Shown: positions 48,501-52,184, counted from the first letter of the stretch. The stretch is 64,000 nucleotides of DNA from Mytilus californianus (GCF_021869535.1 NW_026262723.1:86740324-86804323); one strand, 5' to 3'. Made by a program: numbers and translations. The notes: a model not told the origin generated them from the letters alone.

Positions 48501-50420
48501 TAAAATGTGCTAATGCTTATACAACTGCATACCAATTAACATTGGCCTACCACTAGTGGTTCCCCATAAACTGACCTAATCACAAACTAATACATGTAAA
48601 CTAAGCAAAGTTTAGAAGTCAATAGACCATGACTGAGGGGGCAGGGCCAAATAATCTGCATGGTAATGAGATGTGCCAATGCTAATACAACTGCATACCA
48701 AATATCATTGACCTACCACTAGTGGTTCACCATAAACTAGACCTAATCACAAACTAATACATTGTTGATGCCGTCGCCGAAACCGGAAACAGCATACCTA
48801 TGTCTCGCTTTTTGACTCCGTCAAGGCGAGACAAAAACTGGCCGCAATATAAACAAGTGTGGCATTCAACAAAAATATAATAGAATATCTACACCAAACT
48901 TCTGTATAAATCACAAATTATGTGATTATATTTCCAGGAATAAATATCCTACCTTATCAGGAAATGGTAATTCTAGTGGTATCTCATCCCATTTTCTAAA
49001 ATATTTGGAATCAAATACAGACGCAAGAAGCTGCTTCCCTTTATGTCCTTTATATGAAGTCATGAAAACTGGCTCCACTTCTTGGATACTTATAGATGGT
49101 TTGTTGAAGTTGAGAGACATAATTCACTCTAATGATATACTATTAACCGGTTGATCAGATTACTTCTTTTTTCAAAACATAATTGAAAATTTTGTGAGAA
49201 CATCCTTCCTTTTACAATGAAAGAAGGAAAAAATAAAAATCAATTGGATGAAAAAATTAGGGTAGATGTACATGATTTGATTGTTGTTTGCTTATCTACA
49301 GTGGCAAATATTTGATGCATATTAAAGAAGAGAATAAATTCACTAGTTAGTAATAAATCAATTTGTAGGGTATACGTCAACCAAAAAGAGGTAGTAAAAT
49401 TTGGTATGCCACTGCAAATATCTATAGGGCATGCTAGGTTGGGGCTGAAATTTTGCATGAATGCAGCAAGTTATCTTTGGACCCCTTAAGATTGTTACAA
49501 CATTCCAAACAAAAAATTGGAAACAACAATATATAGTAAAGAGCAAGAAAATTACTTCATAAAATTGAGAATGGAAACGGGGAATGAGTCAAAGAGACAA
49601 CAACCTGACCAAAGAGCAGAAAACAGCCCATGGCCACCAATGGGTCTTCAACACAGCAAGAAAATCCCACACCCAGAGGCGGGCTCCAGCATTCCAAACA
49701 AAAAATATGAAACAACAATATAGTAAAGAGCAAGAAAATGACATAAATTGCTGTTCTACATTTAGACAGTTACTTGAAGGTCTTTAAATAAAGACGAGGT
49801 TACACACTCCACCAGGACATTGTTTCCAAATCATATCAATTGTCCGTTATCATGAAGTTGTCAAATAATAACAATAGAAAAACATCTTAAAGGCCATGAA
49901 CAAAAACAAACACTGCTTAGGGGAAAAAGAAACCAAAGACAAAGATTGAATTACAGGGCAAATCCCATTTAAAATAAGGAGTAAAATTTAGTTGCCATCA
50001 ATTATAAATGTTGATTAATCTTGTCAATCAATAGCTATTGGTCATTTTCATTTATGTTTTAATTATAATTTTACCATAGTTTTCATTTTATATAGAAAAA
50101 AAATCCACACAACAGTCATTTTCTTAACTGCATGTTAATACATAAATATATAATCAAGTGTCAACAACAGGGAAGATATTAAATCACCAAACTTCCTACT
50201 GTATAAATCACAATTGATATGATTTTAATTCCAGGTAGTATAAATATCCTACCTTATGATGAAACGATAATCCTCGTGGTATCTCGGTCCACTTTCTAAA
50301 ATACTGGGTATCAAATATAGATACAAGATGAGGCATCCCTTTCTGTTCTTCAAAAGAAGTCATTAACATTGGTTCACCTTCTTGGGTACTAATAGATAAT
50401 TTGTTGAAGTACACAGTCAT
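3499..50420 (-). CDS. RGS9-like: R7-family RGS protein gene (RGS9/RGS11-like), whole locus with introns
   Basis: R7 RGS proteins are GTPase-activating proteins for Gi/o alpha subunits. They bind G-beta-5 through a GGL domain and a membrane anchor of the R7BP/R9AP type through the DEP/DHEX region. Read here on the minus strand are DEP ([25 protein letters not shown]), DHEX with an [11 protein letters not shown] motif, GGL with the diagnostic [14 protein letters not shown], and RGS ([35 protein letters not shown]). Fifteen coding exons join with matching phases into 1668 bases. Choosing RGS9/11 over RGS6/7 rests on [14 protein letters not shown] (RGS9: WAFNFSELIRDPKG; RGS7: WGFGMDEALKDPVG) and QYGYIYPL. 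The C-terminal tail is Ser/Pro/Arg-rich as in RGS9/11. The RGS4 Asn88 and Asn128 equivalents (SHENL; HQNM) are present, so GAP activity is plausible. Introns are full of repeats. Exact orthology, first-exon use and the last exon are inferences. Confidence 0.93.
4085..4207 (-). repeat. tRNA-derived SINE head (partial)
   Basis: Read on the minus strand it has an A-box-like ctcagtgaccgaatggttgg and a B-box-like gagttcaaaccctgc about 60 bases apart, as in molluscan tRNA-derived SINEs. The same head in better form occurs at 33690-33920. It lacks a convincing 3' body, so it is a fragment inside the intron before the last candidate exon. Confidence 0.6.
4292..4492 (-). CDS. RGS9-like: RGS gene exon 14 (C-terminal tail)
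   Basis: A 201-base exon encodes [17 protein letters not shown], a Ser-rich stretch ([17 protein letters not shown]) and a His/Ser-rich end. The composition recalls the RGS9/RGS11 tails (RPRHSSPSP in RGS11), with several possible phosphosites. It ends TCAAG|gtaatt with two bases over, so at least one more coding exon must follow. Confidence 0.88.
4493..5300. other. Intron sequence with dispersed-repeat fragment
   Basis: Mostly AT-rich intron. Around 4845-4965 is a piece (ccatggcaaaaaactaaaaa, then gaacccaacc) of the kind found scattered through mussel DNA. The open frames here are shadows. Confidence 0.35.
5305..5905 (+). repeat. Composite repeat, family of the 22.4-26.3 kb array (short copy)
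   Basis: The head gcagctggatacgactgcag ... gatacagctctgaatttgga is followed by two ~130-bp units with gttagattcagcatat and aattttggaccctttggacc. A tail (gcaatactttgctgttgcac) follows. The same head recurs at 22412 and 37338, and the same tail near 37550. It is a non-coding mobile repeat with variable copy number of its core unit. Confidence 0.7.
6095..7460 (+). mobile_element. Tandem-unit element ending in a gcggtcgtata hairpin
   Basis: About eight ~165-bp units share cccctaattcc, cataacccccaaa, caatcccaaccttcc and catagagatccat. Two copies of a terminus occur (about 6462-6535 and 7188-7456): gacgac tracts, then tatacgaccgcaaaa pairing with a ttttgcggtcgtata-type sequence. A homologous element lies at 26970-27383. 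The layout (tandem core plus 3' hairpin) resembles non-autonomous Helitron-like elements. Confidence 0.65.
7217..7424. mobile_element. 208-bp MITE with TA target duplication
   Basis: The ends ctgtgaattcatt and aatgaatccacag are inverted repeats (12 of 13) flanked by TA on both sides (7215-7216 and 7425-7426). The uninterrupted relatives of the host element at about 6490 and 27345 read caatatacgac, so removing the MITE and one TA restores the empty site. TA duplication is typical of Tc1/mariner-type elements. It contains several ccacgaaa motifs and encodes nothing. Confidence 0.85.
7815..7960 (+). repeat. Dispersed repeat family B fragment
   Basis: The segments attgagaatggaaacc, cagcccaaggcctccaatgg and gcacccggaggcgggcttc match the longer copies at 43025-43440 and 49561-49689. 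Non-coding. Confidence 0.7.
8205..8320 (-). repeat. Dispersed repeat fragment (ggcaacagtagtatacc type)
   Basis: On the minus strand it reads ggcaacagtagtataccgct followed by an aaatccgggttacagac block, a block that I recall as common in mussel dispersed repeats. It sits about 200 bases from exon 13. No other copy is evident in this window. Confidence 0.4.
8521..8658 (-). CDS. RGS9-like: RGS gene exon 13 (RGS domain, last helices)
   Basis: A 138-base exon codes [18 protein letters not shown], then [18 protein letters not shown] and AKQQPLTKR. It completes the RGS box: DSYPRYLRS is the alpha8 motif with the catalytically important Asp-Ser and Arg residues. The acceptor is tttttcag|AGCT and the donor CGCAG|gtgagt. 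Confidence 0.97.
8750..8985 (+). repeat. Dispersed repeat family A copy
   Basis: A decayed copy of the element seen whole at 21455-21652: gagacaact, gccttcaacaatgaga, then gaaaactaacggcctagttt. It lies immediately upstream of RGS exon 13 on the sense strand. Confidence 0.7.
9046..9515 (+). mobile_element. Pearl/Helitron-like element, 3'-truncated
   Basis: It starts taacacagagatatgtctcg and has about two and a half core units (gtcaatagaccacaactgag, ctccatggaaatgagatgtg). It stops abruptly at ggggtggtactg, without the terminal block. Same family as 1519-2753. Confidence 0.7.
9790..10227 (+). CDS. Gag-like ORF of the Ngaro-type element
   Basis: 145 codons. It is rich in Gln, Lys and Glu, with a basic helix-like [18 protein letters not shown] stretch near residue 80-100. 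There is no zinc knuckle and no recognised domain. Position directly upstream of the RT-linked segments is the reason to call it gag-like. It is probably not functional because the downstream pol is broken. Confidence 0.45.
   Translation: MHILMDFRMNHLQANIQQAQQEISTLQDTPDVNISKVVATKKKISEGIVLVQEHQKLIKLADFSELGMCVMRECISNQIAEDSEDKKRMNRAERRLRQKMVQDLSHTTEREAMRTKTQATNLVDVVPVERGVIGARAVQKMRCQR
10557..10852 (+). mobile_element. Dispersed ~300-bp element (ggatgccccactcgca type)
   Basis: Starts with a catagtatacggatgcccca segment and ends gtaggtggggcata. The internal part has aagatcatatcata and a gacggac/ggacg-rich stretch. An intact sister is at 36137-36424. The two ends share an inverted atgcccca/tggggcat. 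It interrupts the Ngaro-type element, so it inserted later. Confidence 0.75.
13382..13483 (-). CDS. RGS9-like: RGS gene exon 12 (RGS domain, middle)
   Basis: A 102-base exon codes [18 protein letters not shown], then [16 protein letters not shown]. It aligns with RGS9 [24 protein letters not shown] and RGS7 INLDSKSYDKTTQNV. The Asn in HQNM matches RGS7 and RGS4 Asn128, whereas human RGS9 differs there. The acceptor is ctttcag|AATA and the donor GCAAA|gtgagt. Confidence 0.93.
13740..14400. repeat. Degenerate tandem repeat in RGS intron
   Basis: About four diverged ~150-bp units share caatgaaatg/cattaagat-, gaggtcaag-, gatgaac- and tacactaaata-type blocks (for example gaacattgtctgag and gaaccctgccagac). 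Non-coding, with a general plan like the other tandem-core elements here. Confidence 0.45.
14481..14880. repeat. Minisatellite, 8 x 50 bp
   Basis: Exactly eight 50-base units (start positions 14481, 14531, 14581 and so on to 14831). Each has tctaggtactacgagtactg, agtaaagttttatgaccaag and a ccatgg-centred end. Only a few single-base differences exist (tct versus gtt at the start of the first unit, one c to t in ctatgagtactg, and ag versus gg before gccatgg). Strong homogeneity indicates recent expansion. Confidence 0.97.
14881..16525. other. Intron sequence, nothing recognised
   Basis: AT-rich intron between RGS exons 12 and 11. No exon or named repeat found. Confidence 0.5.
16526..16729 (-). 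CDS. RGS9-like: RGS gene exon 11 (RGS domain, first half)
   Basis: A 204-base exon reads [16 protein letters not shown], then [37 protein letters not shown] and EEMNNIYK. It carries alpha1 to alpha4 of the RGS box. SHENLHFW contains the conserved Glu-Asn that contacts switch regions of G-alpha. [10 protein letters not shown] marks the RGS9/11 type. Confidence 0.97.
16807..16988. mobile_element. Older copy of the TA-type MITE
   Basis: It begins gggaattcat and ends gaatccacagta. Internal aagcctatagaaaattcaca and cccacgaaat correspond to the 7217-7424 copy. It has diverged and its target duplication is not clear. It lies 80 bases from RGS exon 11. Confidence 0.6.
17000..17990. other. Intron sequence, nothing recognised
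   Basis: AT-rich, with no exon or repeat family that I can name. The open frames are short and low-complexity. Confidence 0.45.
18003..18150. repeat. Short tandem repeat, ~28-bp unit
   Basis: Five imperfect units of tttttataattgcaaaaatt plus ttgtgatg. Non-coding, 200 bases from exon 10. Confidence 0.85.
18346..18465 (-). CDS. RGS9-like: RGS gene exon 10 (GGL end, NPW motif)
   Basis: A 120-base exon codes [15 protein letters not shown] followed by [24 protein letters not shown]-(I/L/M)-(T/S)-D-(D/E)-T-x-(F/L)-W is the signature that ends the GGL domain in the R7 family. The acceptor is atttcag|GTAC and the donor CCAGA|gtaaga. Confidence 0.95.
18655..18765 (+). repeat. Dispersed repeat family A fragment
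   Basis: Contains gagatgttgtataattggca, gagataactctccaccagag and cgactataggtcacc, the first third of the family A element. Confidence 0.75.
19624..19685 (-). CDS. RGS9-like: RGS gene exon 9 (GGL domain)
   Basis: A 62-base exon encodes [16 protein letters not shown] plus MVFE, the N-terminal helix of the G-gamma-like domain that pairs with G-beta-5. It ends GAGTC|gtaagt in phase 2, so the Ser codon is completed by exon 10. Sequence identity here is weaker than elsewhere. Position and phases support it. Confidence 0.85.
20188..20286 (-). CDS. RGS9-like: RGS gene exon 8 (linker before GGL)
   Basis: A 99-base phase-0 exon starts [15 protein letters not shown] and runs through [19 protein letters not shown] completes the HRPPPG motif, as in vertebrate R7 proteins. 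The basic linker then leads into the first GGL helix. A 49-bp minisatellite begins about 290 bases upstream on the sense strand. Confidence 0.9.
20577..22061. repeat. 49-bp hairpin minisatellite in two blocks
   Basis: Roughly 18 units (20577-21445) and 8 more (21655-22061) of a 49-base repeat. Each unit has aacctgtagttagaacaggt, ataacatttgttttaagctt and ggtacaac. Within each unit aacctgt and acaggtt form an inverted pair around agttaga, so each repeat can fold as a 7-bp hairpin. A family A element splits the array. Confidence 0.95.
21455..21652 (+). mobile_element. Dispersed repeat family A, full copy
   Basis: About 200 bases from aaaaagaagatgtggtatga through gccaatgagacaactctcca and tataggtcactgtacggcct to gaaaactaacggcctaattt. 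It sits inside the 49-bp array, so it inserted after the array existed. Other copies at 8750, 18655, 60890 and, inverted, 41165 show a moderately abundant non-coding family. No tRNA-like boxes are obvious. Confidence 0.8.
22412..26330 (+). repeat. Composite repeat with 19-copy ~130-bp array
   Basis: The head (22412-22620, gcagcttgatacaaccgcag...) is followed by a first unit split by a 1.3-kb insertion. About 19 units of 125-138 bases then run from 23941 to 26330, each with gttagattcagcatatcaaa, caatttttgttgaaatc and aagtttaattttgga. Units vary in a higher-order pattern (blocks at 24701-25226 and 25488-26013 nearly identical). Open frames of 78-94 codons through it are by-products. Confidence 0.93.
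22640..23940. mobile_element. Harbinger-like non-autonomous element, TTA duplication
   Basis: The ends are ~40-bp inverted repeats beginning ggggacgaccatttgatatt and ending aatatcaaatggtcgtcccc. They are flanked by TTA on each side (22637-22639, 23941-23943), and host units elsewhere read ggttagattc at the empty site. A 3-bp TTA duplication and G-rich termini fit PIF/Harbinger elements. There is no transposase in its 1301 bases. Internal sequence has gccgagcggagcgaggc. Confidence 0.8.
26764..26946. mobile_element. Two adjacent small hairpin MITEs
   Basis: Two near-palindromes of about 76-78 bases (26764-26839; 26869-26946) are separated by about 30 bases. Both have arms ataatttaaaagcagtgtaa/ggga and the inverse tcccttacactgctttaaat. 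In the second, about 29 bases per arm pair with one indel. No coding capacity. Confidence 0.85.
26970..27383 (+). mobile_element. Tandem-unit element (6.1-7.4 kb family), 2-3 units
   Basis: Shares cccctaattcctaaacggtt, cataaccccc and ccaaccttccttttgtggta with the 6.1-kb element and ends in tatacgaccacaaaat paired with tttgcggtcgtata. It stops 50 bases from RGS exon 7. Confidence 0.75.
27433..27514 (-). CDS. RGS9-like: RGS gene exon 7 (conserved [11 protein letters not shown])
   Basis: An 82-base exon reads [16 protein letters not shown] and then [11 protein letters not shown], the most conserved non-RGS motif of R7 proteins (RGS7 ERAFWDVHRPVPG, RGS9 EKAYWLVHRCPPG). The acceptor is ttttcag|TGAA and the donor CCA|gtaagc. 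A tandem-repeat element ending in a gcggtcgtata hairpin stops only about 50 bases from the donor. Confidence 0.94.
27847..28340 (+). mobile_element. Pearl/Helitron-like element, second subfamily
   Basis: It starts cttgacacagggatatgtct and cgcctgtcggcataaaattc, and has three ~150-bp units (cagtcgctggaccatg, caaaatatcattgatctatc, cctatcaaactaacttaagc). The 3' end is missing. Its head is nearly identical to the complete copy at 51315-51958. Confidence 0.75.
28606..28727. repeat. Tandem repeat, 41-bp unit, about 3 copies
   Basis: Units of gaattgatgagacatatctc plus actcatatcaagggtttaac. Each contains gaga/tctc pairing around catа-like symmetry. Otherwise unremarkable intron DNA. Confidence 0.85.
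28728..30879. other. Intron sequence, nothing recognised
   Basis: Between RGS exons 7 and 6. The 86-codon frame at 28770-29030 has no recognisable motif and is judged a chance frame. No repeat family identified. Confidence 0.45.
30880..30956 (-). CDS. RGS9-like: RGS gene exon 6 (DHEX helices)
   Basis: The exon encodes [16 protein letters not shown] and then IEKQATEQV with two bases over, 77 bases in all. Two donors overlap here: CAG|gttgag and GA|gtaagt 5 bases later. Only the second keeps frame with exon 7 (the first would meet an immediate TGA), so it was chosen. The result aligns with RGS9 NYKWDFVIMQAKEQ. Confidence 0.92.
31710..31774 (-). CDS. RGS9-like: RGS gene exon 5 (DHEX)
   Basis: A 65-base exon completes the [16 protein letters not shown] segment and ends EPYEQ at CAG|gtttgt. 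It matches RGS9 DYAIYLAKRNIKKKG...EEYEK. This helical stretch links DEP to the GGL region and packs against it in R7 structures. Confidence 0.93.
32411..32465 (-). CDS. RGS9-like: RGS gene exon 4 (DEP-DHEX junction)
   Basis: A 55-base exon codes [18 protein letters not shown] plus one base. It corresponds to the conserved R7 sequence TPYFWP..W...DTDY that follows the DEP domain. The acceptor is ..ttttcag|AAACC and the donor TATG|gtttgt. A 36-bp minisatellite lies about 170 bases upstream of it on the sense strand. Confidence 0.92.
32637..33047. repeat. Minisatellite, ~36-bp unit, about 12 copies
   Basis: Units of cctgcctaacactgctattc plus tgggacatttgaatat, with variants (ggaatataacat, gggacattaacat). 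Unit length is near a multiple of three, which explains the repetitive open frames on both strands. It lies about 170 bases from RGS exon 4. Confidence 0.95.
33690..33920 (-). repeat. tRNA-derived SINE
   Basis: On the minus strand, a tRNA-like head with an A-box region (cacgagccagtcaacactga) and B-box-like gagttcgaatcccgc is followed by a body with gcactccggcttcctcc and a tail gttaaacaccaatcaatcaa. This is the plan of molluscan SINEs. Copies of the head (4085) and tail (52185) occur elsewhere in the window. Confidence 0.8.
34007..34806. repeat. Tandem duplication, two ~400-bp copies
   Basis: 34007-34405 and 34421-34806 match over most of their length: acttaaagttgccc..tagatgtctt, ttgttgggttgct, ttttgttttaaatacattac, taggaaacagacaattgttg and gtttcag. 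There is substantial divergence, so it is an old duplication. No exon is evident in either copy. Confidence 0.85.
34810..36130. other. Intron sequence, nothing recognised
   Basis: AT-rich. A short two-copy repeat (taatgaagattcagattggt type) occurs at 35338-35425. No gene seen. Confidence 0.4.
36137..36424 (+). mobile_element. Dispersed ~300-bp element (ggatgccccactcgca type)
   Basis: The most intact copy: catagtacacggatgcccca at one end, gtaggtggggcata at the other, with atgttcagtggaccgtgaaa, a gaagcgggacag tract and ggacggacg repeats. Same family as 10557-10852. Confidence 0.8.
36896..37056 (-). CDS. RGS9-like: RGS gene exon 3 (DEP domain core)
   Basis: This 161-base exon encodes the DEP core: [16 protein letters not shown], then [15 protein letters not shown], then VEYRFQ. 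Acceptor tcttcag|GGTATG and donor CCAG|gtacat are clean. QYGYIYPL resembles RGS9 (RYGYIYPL) more than RGS7 (AHGYFFPI). The DEP domain of R7 proteins contacts their membrane anchor. Only about 50 bases upstream of the exon begins a remnant of a Helitron-like element, split by a large palindrome. Confidence 0.95.
37110..39023. mobile_element. Large foldback element (arms ~455 bp), TA duplication
   Basis: Right arm 38572-39023 is the inverse of left arm 37110-37332 plus 38289-38520, with a ~50-bp loop at 38521-38571. The ends are ctgtgacttgactgtaagtg and its inverse, flanked by TA (37108-37109 and 39024-39025). Arms show modest divergence. A repeat of about 950 bases interrupts the left arm. Non-coding. 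Confidence 0.88.
37333..38288 (+). mobile_element. Composite repeat inserted in the foldback's left arm
   Basis: The head is shared with 5305 and 22412 (cagctggatacgcccgcaga, gatacaggtctgaatttgga), then the gcaatac tail. Four ~165-bp units with aacaattcaccaaagttt, gttattgtccgaaaactg and aataaaaccccataactc follow, ending with gacggac repeats and gcgtataaaa. It may be two elements end to end. Confidence 0.75.
39906..41160. other. Intron sequence with low-grade repeats
   Basis: 40040-40440 and 40830-41130 look like decayed repeat units (gacagacaaagtgaaaacta; gaccttgcagccagatattc and its partner gaccttgcagacagattcca). No gene seen. Confidence 0.4.
41165..41385 (-). repeat. Dispersed repeat family A, inverted copy
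   Basis: On the minus strand: gatgtggtattagtgccaat, gagacaactctcc, ataggtcaaggtacggcctt, aaccattcaaacaggaaaac. Same family as 21455-21652. Confidence 0.8.
41997..42084 (-). CDS. RGS9-like: RGS gene exon 2 (start of DEP region)
   Basis: The acceptor ..tttgtag|ATG opens an 88-base exon coding [16 protein letters not shown]...TAFTG. It ends ACAG|gtaaac with one base carried over. The pattern matches the start of the R7 DEP domain (RGS9 IEALVKDMQ...AMTG). The ATG directly at the acceptor could serve as a start codon for a transcript that begins further upstream and lacks exon 1, but phase 0 also lets exon 1a or 1b read through. Confidence 0.9.
42275..42812 (+). mobile_element. Tandem-core element with ccccata ends
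   Basis: Begins near catactcacataccccata. It has two ~185-bp units (ggcaaaattttaagttta/ggccaaaattctaagttc, cctagaa, catgaaattctgttg) and ends with gacagac tracts and a hairpin ccctatgcaacgaagttgca/tgggg. It lies 190 bases beyond RGS exon 2. The 3' hairpin and repeat core again recall Helitron-like non-autonomous elements. Confidence 0.6.
43025..43445 (+). repeat. Dispersed repeat family B, longest copy
   Basis: From aaaattgagaatgaaaatgg through gcacccggaggcgtccttca, gactaacaaagg-like gactgacaaaggctagaggc and gggacaggcgcaaaaatgcg to agtccgagtctgatgtcaga. Non-coding. Shorter copies at 7815 and 49561, and part of its middle near 52385-52490. Confidence 0.75.
44258..44450. repeat. Direct tandem duplication of ~96 bp
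   Basis: Two copies of taacatccagtggcaaatat ... gatgtgtatgttttgcttat differing at only a few bases. A phrase of it (agtggcaaatat) also recurs in the first-exon cassettes near 47190 and 49300. Confidence 0.9.
44470..46750 (+). mobile_element. Element with matching ends and ~133-bp tandem array
   Basis: The left end gaagtctcccaaacgaag and the right end cttcgtttgggagactt are inverted relatives. The right end is itself a hairpin (tcccaaac-ttc-gtttggga). Between them are about 14 units (44600-46345) of 120-135 bases with aaaccagaatatatatggtt, taggggtggggatctcgacc and cccctggggactaaccctgt. A non-repetitive 3' part includes a GAA microsatellite. No ORF of substance. Confidence 0.85.
46625..46690. 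repeat. GAA/AAG microsatellite
   Basis: About 20 triplets of gaa followed by taat repeats, in the 3' part of the 44.5-kb element. Confidence 0.95.
47908..48109. repeat. 44-bp perfect inverted repeat around exon fragment
   Basis: 47908-47951 is the exact reverse complement of 48066-48109, with a 114-base interior. Each arm is chimeric: about 21 bases of pearl-element sequence (atactttaacatgtaagtta) joined to about 23 bases from just upstream of exon 1b (atcattagagtgaattatgt). Confidence 0.95.
47950..48072 (-). pseudogene. Truncated third copy of RGS first exon inside a foldback
   Basis: The sequence repeats the first 39 codons of exon 1b with one visible substitution (Ile to Leu at codon 10). 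It then breaks within the SVFDSKYF segment and runs into TGA, giving a 40-codon open frame with no splice donor. It is enclosed by 44-bp perfect inverted repeats (47908-47951 and 48066-48109) that start in the surrounding pearl/Helitron-like element. Near identity to 1b, about 1 kb away, implies a recent copying event. It is unlikely to make a useful RGS isoform. Confidence 0.85.
48953..49120 (-). CDS. RGS9-like: RGS gene, alternative first coding exon 1b
   Basis: This second copy of the first exon also has 168 bases and 56 codons ([17 protein letters not shown] to ...LPFPDK) and the same phase-0 donor AAG|gtagga. It diverges from 1a at about half the residues but keeps length, reading frame and the YFRKW.EIP block. 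That pattern suggests both copies are under protein-level constraint. Because it lacks an obvious upstream acceptor (the sequence just before ATG is AT-rich without a pyrimidine tract), splicing from 1a into 1b is unlikely. Alternative promoters or mutually exclusive use fit better. Confidence 0.72.
49561..49689 (+). mobile_element. Family B fragment flanked by ~50-bp direct repeats
   Basis: attgagaatggaaacgggga to cccagaggcgggctcca lies between two copies of cattccaaacaaaaaatt..gaaacaacaatat and gtaaagagcaagaaaat (49501-49556 and 49690-49742). The repeats are too long for a usual target duplication and suggest a local duplication accompanied the insertion. Confidence 0.75.
50253..50420 (-). 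CDS. RGS9-like: RGS gene, alternative first coding exon 1a
   Basis: This is a 168-base exon of 56 codons that starts with ATG ([17 protein letters not shown]) and ends ...SFHHK at a clear donor, AAG|gtagga, in phase 0. That phase matches the next exon, which begins with its own ATG after an acceptor. It is a paralogue of exon 1b 1.3 kb downstream: both share FNK.SIS.QE.EP, SVFD/SIFD, YFRKW.EIP and identical donor flanks. No splice acceptor is visible before the ATG, so it is read as a first exon. The N-terminal extension is longer than the short leader of vertebrate RGS9, and I do not recognise a domain in it. Its assignment to this gene rests on strand, phase and position. Confidence 0.72.
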
Positions 50421-50447
50421 TATTCACTCTTATAATGTTTTTTAAAT

Positions 50448-50455
50448 ATGCAAAT
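50448..50455 (-). promoter_or_regulatory. Octamer-like site upstream of exon 1a
   Basis: ATTTGCAT on the minus strand (POU-factor octamer) sits about 28 bases before the exon 1a ATG, with AT-rich TATTTAAA-like sequence on both sides. One 8-mer in AT-rich DNA can occur by chance, so a promoter role is only suggested by its position. Confidence 0.2.
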
Positions 50456-51314
50456 AAACTTTAAATATGTCAGATCCTTATCTAGAGTTTATATAAAGAT
50501 ACTAATTTTTACAGTGACTACTAAAGACTCTGAGTACTTCCTGTACAACTTACAGTCAAACCTACTGAATCATGAAAAATGACTACATAACAATGTACTT
50601 AATTTGTTGTAGCATGTATAAGTAATGAATATCTCATTACTTTTCTATTTATTGATAAAATGACCTGGTTAACTTAATAAAATTAATTAAAAATTGTTTT
50701 TTTCTCTTCATTAAGCATGTTATTTCTTGGAAGCAATCGTCATTTTAATTCATTAATTTCACCAAAGAGATGAATTAATTTATACATGCATTGCACATAT
50801 TACAAAAATAATTTGGTTACAATTATGCATGTTGTACATGTTTAAGTTAATTAATTTTTTTTTTTTTGTAGAGAAAATGAAATAAAAGACATTTCAATGT
50901 TAATTATAAGAAGAATAATTACTACCACATTAAAACCTCATTCAAATTAAATTAAGGTAAGAGGCACATAAATGGGCAATGTCTTGAATTTCTATAAAGT
51001 TTTGCATGCAACGATAAAAAGTGGATCAGTTTCTAGATACAGAAAAAATTATAAAAATAAATTGCTGTAACATATATATCCATAAATAACATCAAAGGGG
51101 AAATATAAATGTATGTAACAATGGCGCATTAATTTAAAAAAAAAAAAAATTAAAAAAAATAAAAACACTATTTGAAAACCTGTCTTTAGGAATGTCCAGT
51201 AAACTTCATGTTGTCAATGCTGCAATTCTGTTTTTTTTTTTTTTCAATTTATATTTACAGGTGACTTCATTTTTGCAGTAAATATCATTTTCAAGTGTAT
51301 AAGTGCCTTTTGTA
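50456..51314. other. 5' flank of the RGS gene
   Basis: AT-rich with poly-A/T runs (50856, 51137, 51230). It probably contains the exon 1a promoter, but no specific element beyond the octamer-like site can be supported. Confidence 0.35.
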
Positions 51315-51958
51315 ATAAACTGTTGACACAGAGATATGTCTCGCCTGTCGGCATAAAATTCAGAAAAAGACAATCTGATGGACAGCAACATGATTTATAA
51401 ATTCAGTCGCTGGACCATTATCTAGTAGGCAGGGCCTGAAAATAATCGTCAAACTGATATATACTGATAGTAATGCAACTTTATACAAAATATCATTGAT
51501 CTATCACAAGTAATTCTTATCAAACTGACTTAAGCAGAAAACTTAAAATAGAAAATTTCTAATAATTCAGTCACTGGACCATGACCTAGGGGGCAGCGCT
51601 TCAAAATAGTTGTCAAACTGATATGAACTGTCAGTAATGCAACTTCATACAAAATATCATTGATCTATCACAAGTAGATCCTATCAAACTAACTTTTTAA
51701 ATGTAGAAAACCTAACATTGAAAATTGCTAATTAATTCAGTCACATAACCATGACCTAGGGGGCAGGGCCTGGGAATAGTCATCAAACTGATATGTATCG
51801 ATAGTAATGCAACTTAATATTAAACATCACTGATCTATCACAAGTATTTCCTATCAAACTAACTTAAGCAGAAAACTTGAACAATTGTTGACGCTGTCGC
51901 TGGAAAAGCAATCCCTATGTCTCGCTTTCCGCCACTTTCGGCGCAGGCTAGACAAAAA
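51315..51958 (+). mobile_element. Pearl/Helitron-like element, second subfamily, complete
   Basis: Head taataaactgttgacacaga and gatatgtctcgcctgtcgg, three ~165-bp units (ggaccatgacctaggggg, caaaatatcattgatctatc), and tail ttgttgacgctgtcgctgga ... tgtctcgctttccgcc with imperfect pairing to gctagacaaa. Head and tail motifs mirror the first subfamily while the core units differ. Confidence 0.75.
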
Positions 51959-52184
51959 CACTGAAAAATCAATTTGCAGCACTTACCATCATAACATAAT
52001 TATCTACCCTTTATTTTATTACCCTATTTTTCACTATTCTGTATTTTTTTGGTCTATTTTTCTGTACATTTGACCCATTATTCTCTATTCTGTAAACCCA
52101 ATCAAGACCCTCATACAGTTGGTCTATTTTTCTGTACATTTGACACATTATTCTCCATTCTGTAAACCCAATCAAGACCCTCAT

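Larger units (their letters stand above)
47833..48838 (+). mobile_element. Pearl/Helitron-like element with complete ends
   Basis: 5' end aataaactgttatcacagag-atatgtctcgcc, about five core units, then ggaaacagcataccta and a terminal hairpin: tgtctcgc (48801-48808) pairs with gcgagaca (48826-48833). A 3' hairpin, short related ends and internal tandem repeats fit Helentron/pearl-type non-autonomous elements. An exon copy with foldback sits at 47908-48109 within its 5' part. Confidence 0.78.
47030..50420 (-). repeat. Tandem duplication of the first-exon cassette
   Basis: Unit A (49140-50420) and unit B (47030-49120) align from exon 1 through about 1.1 kb of downstream intron: gtgagaacatccttcctttt, gattgttgtttgctta, gtggcaaatattt, aataaatcaatttgtagg, and the exon flanks. 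Unit B is longer because a pearl-like element (47833-48838) entered it. Unit A gained a family B fragment at 49561. Confidence 0.85.
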
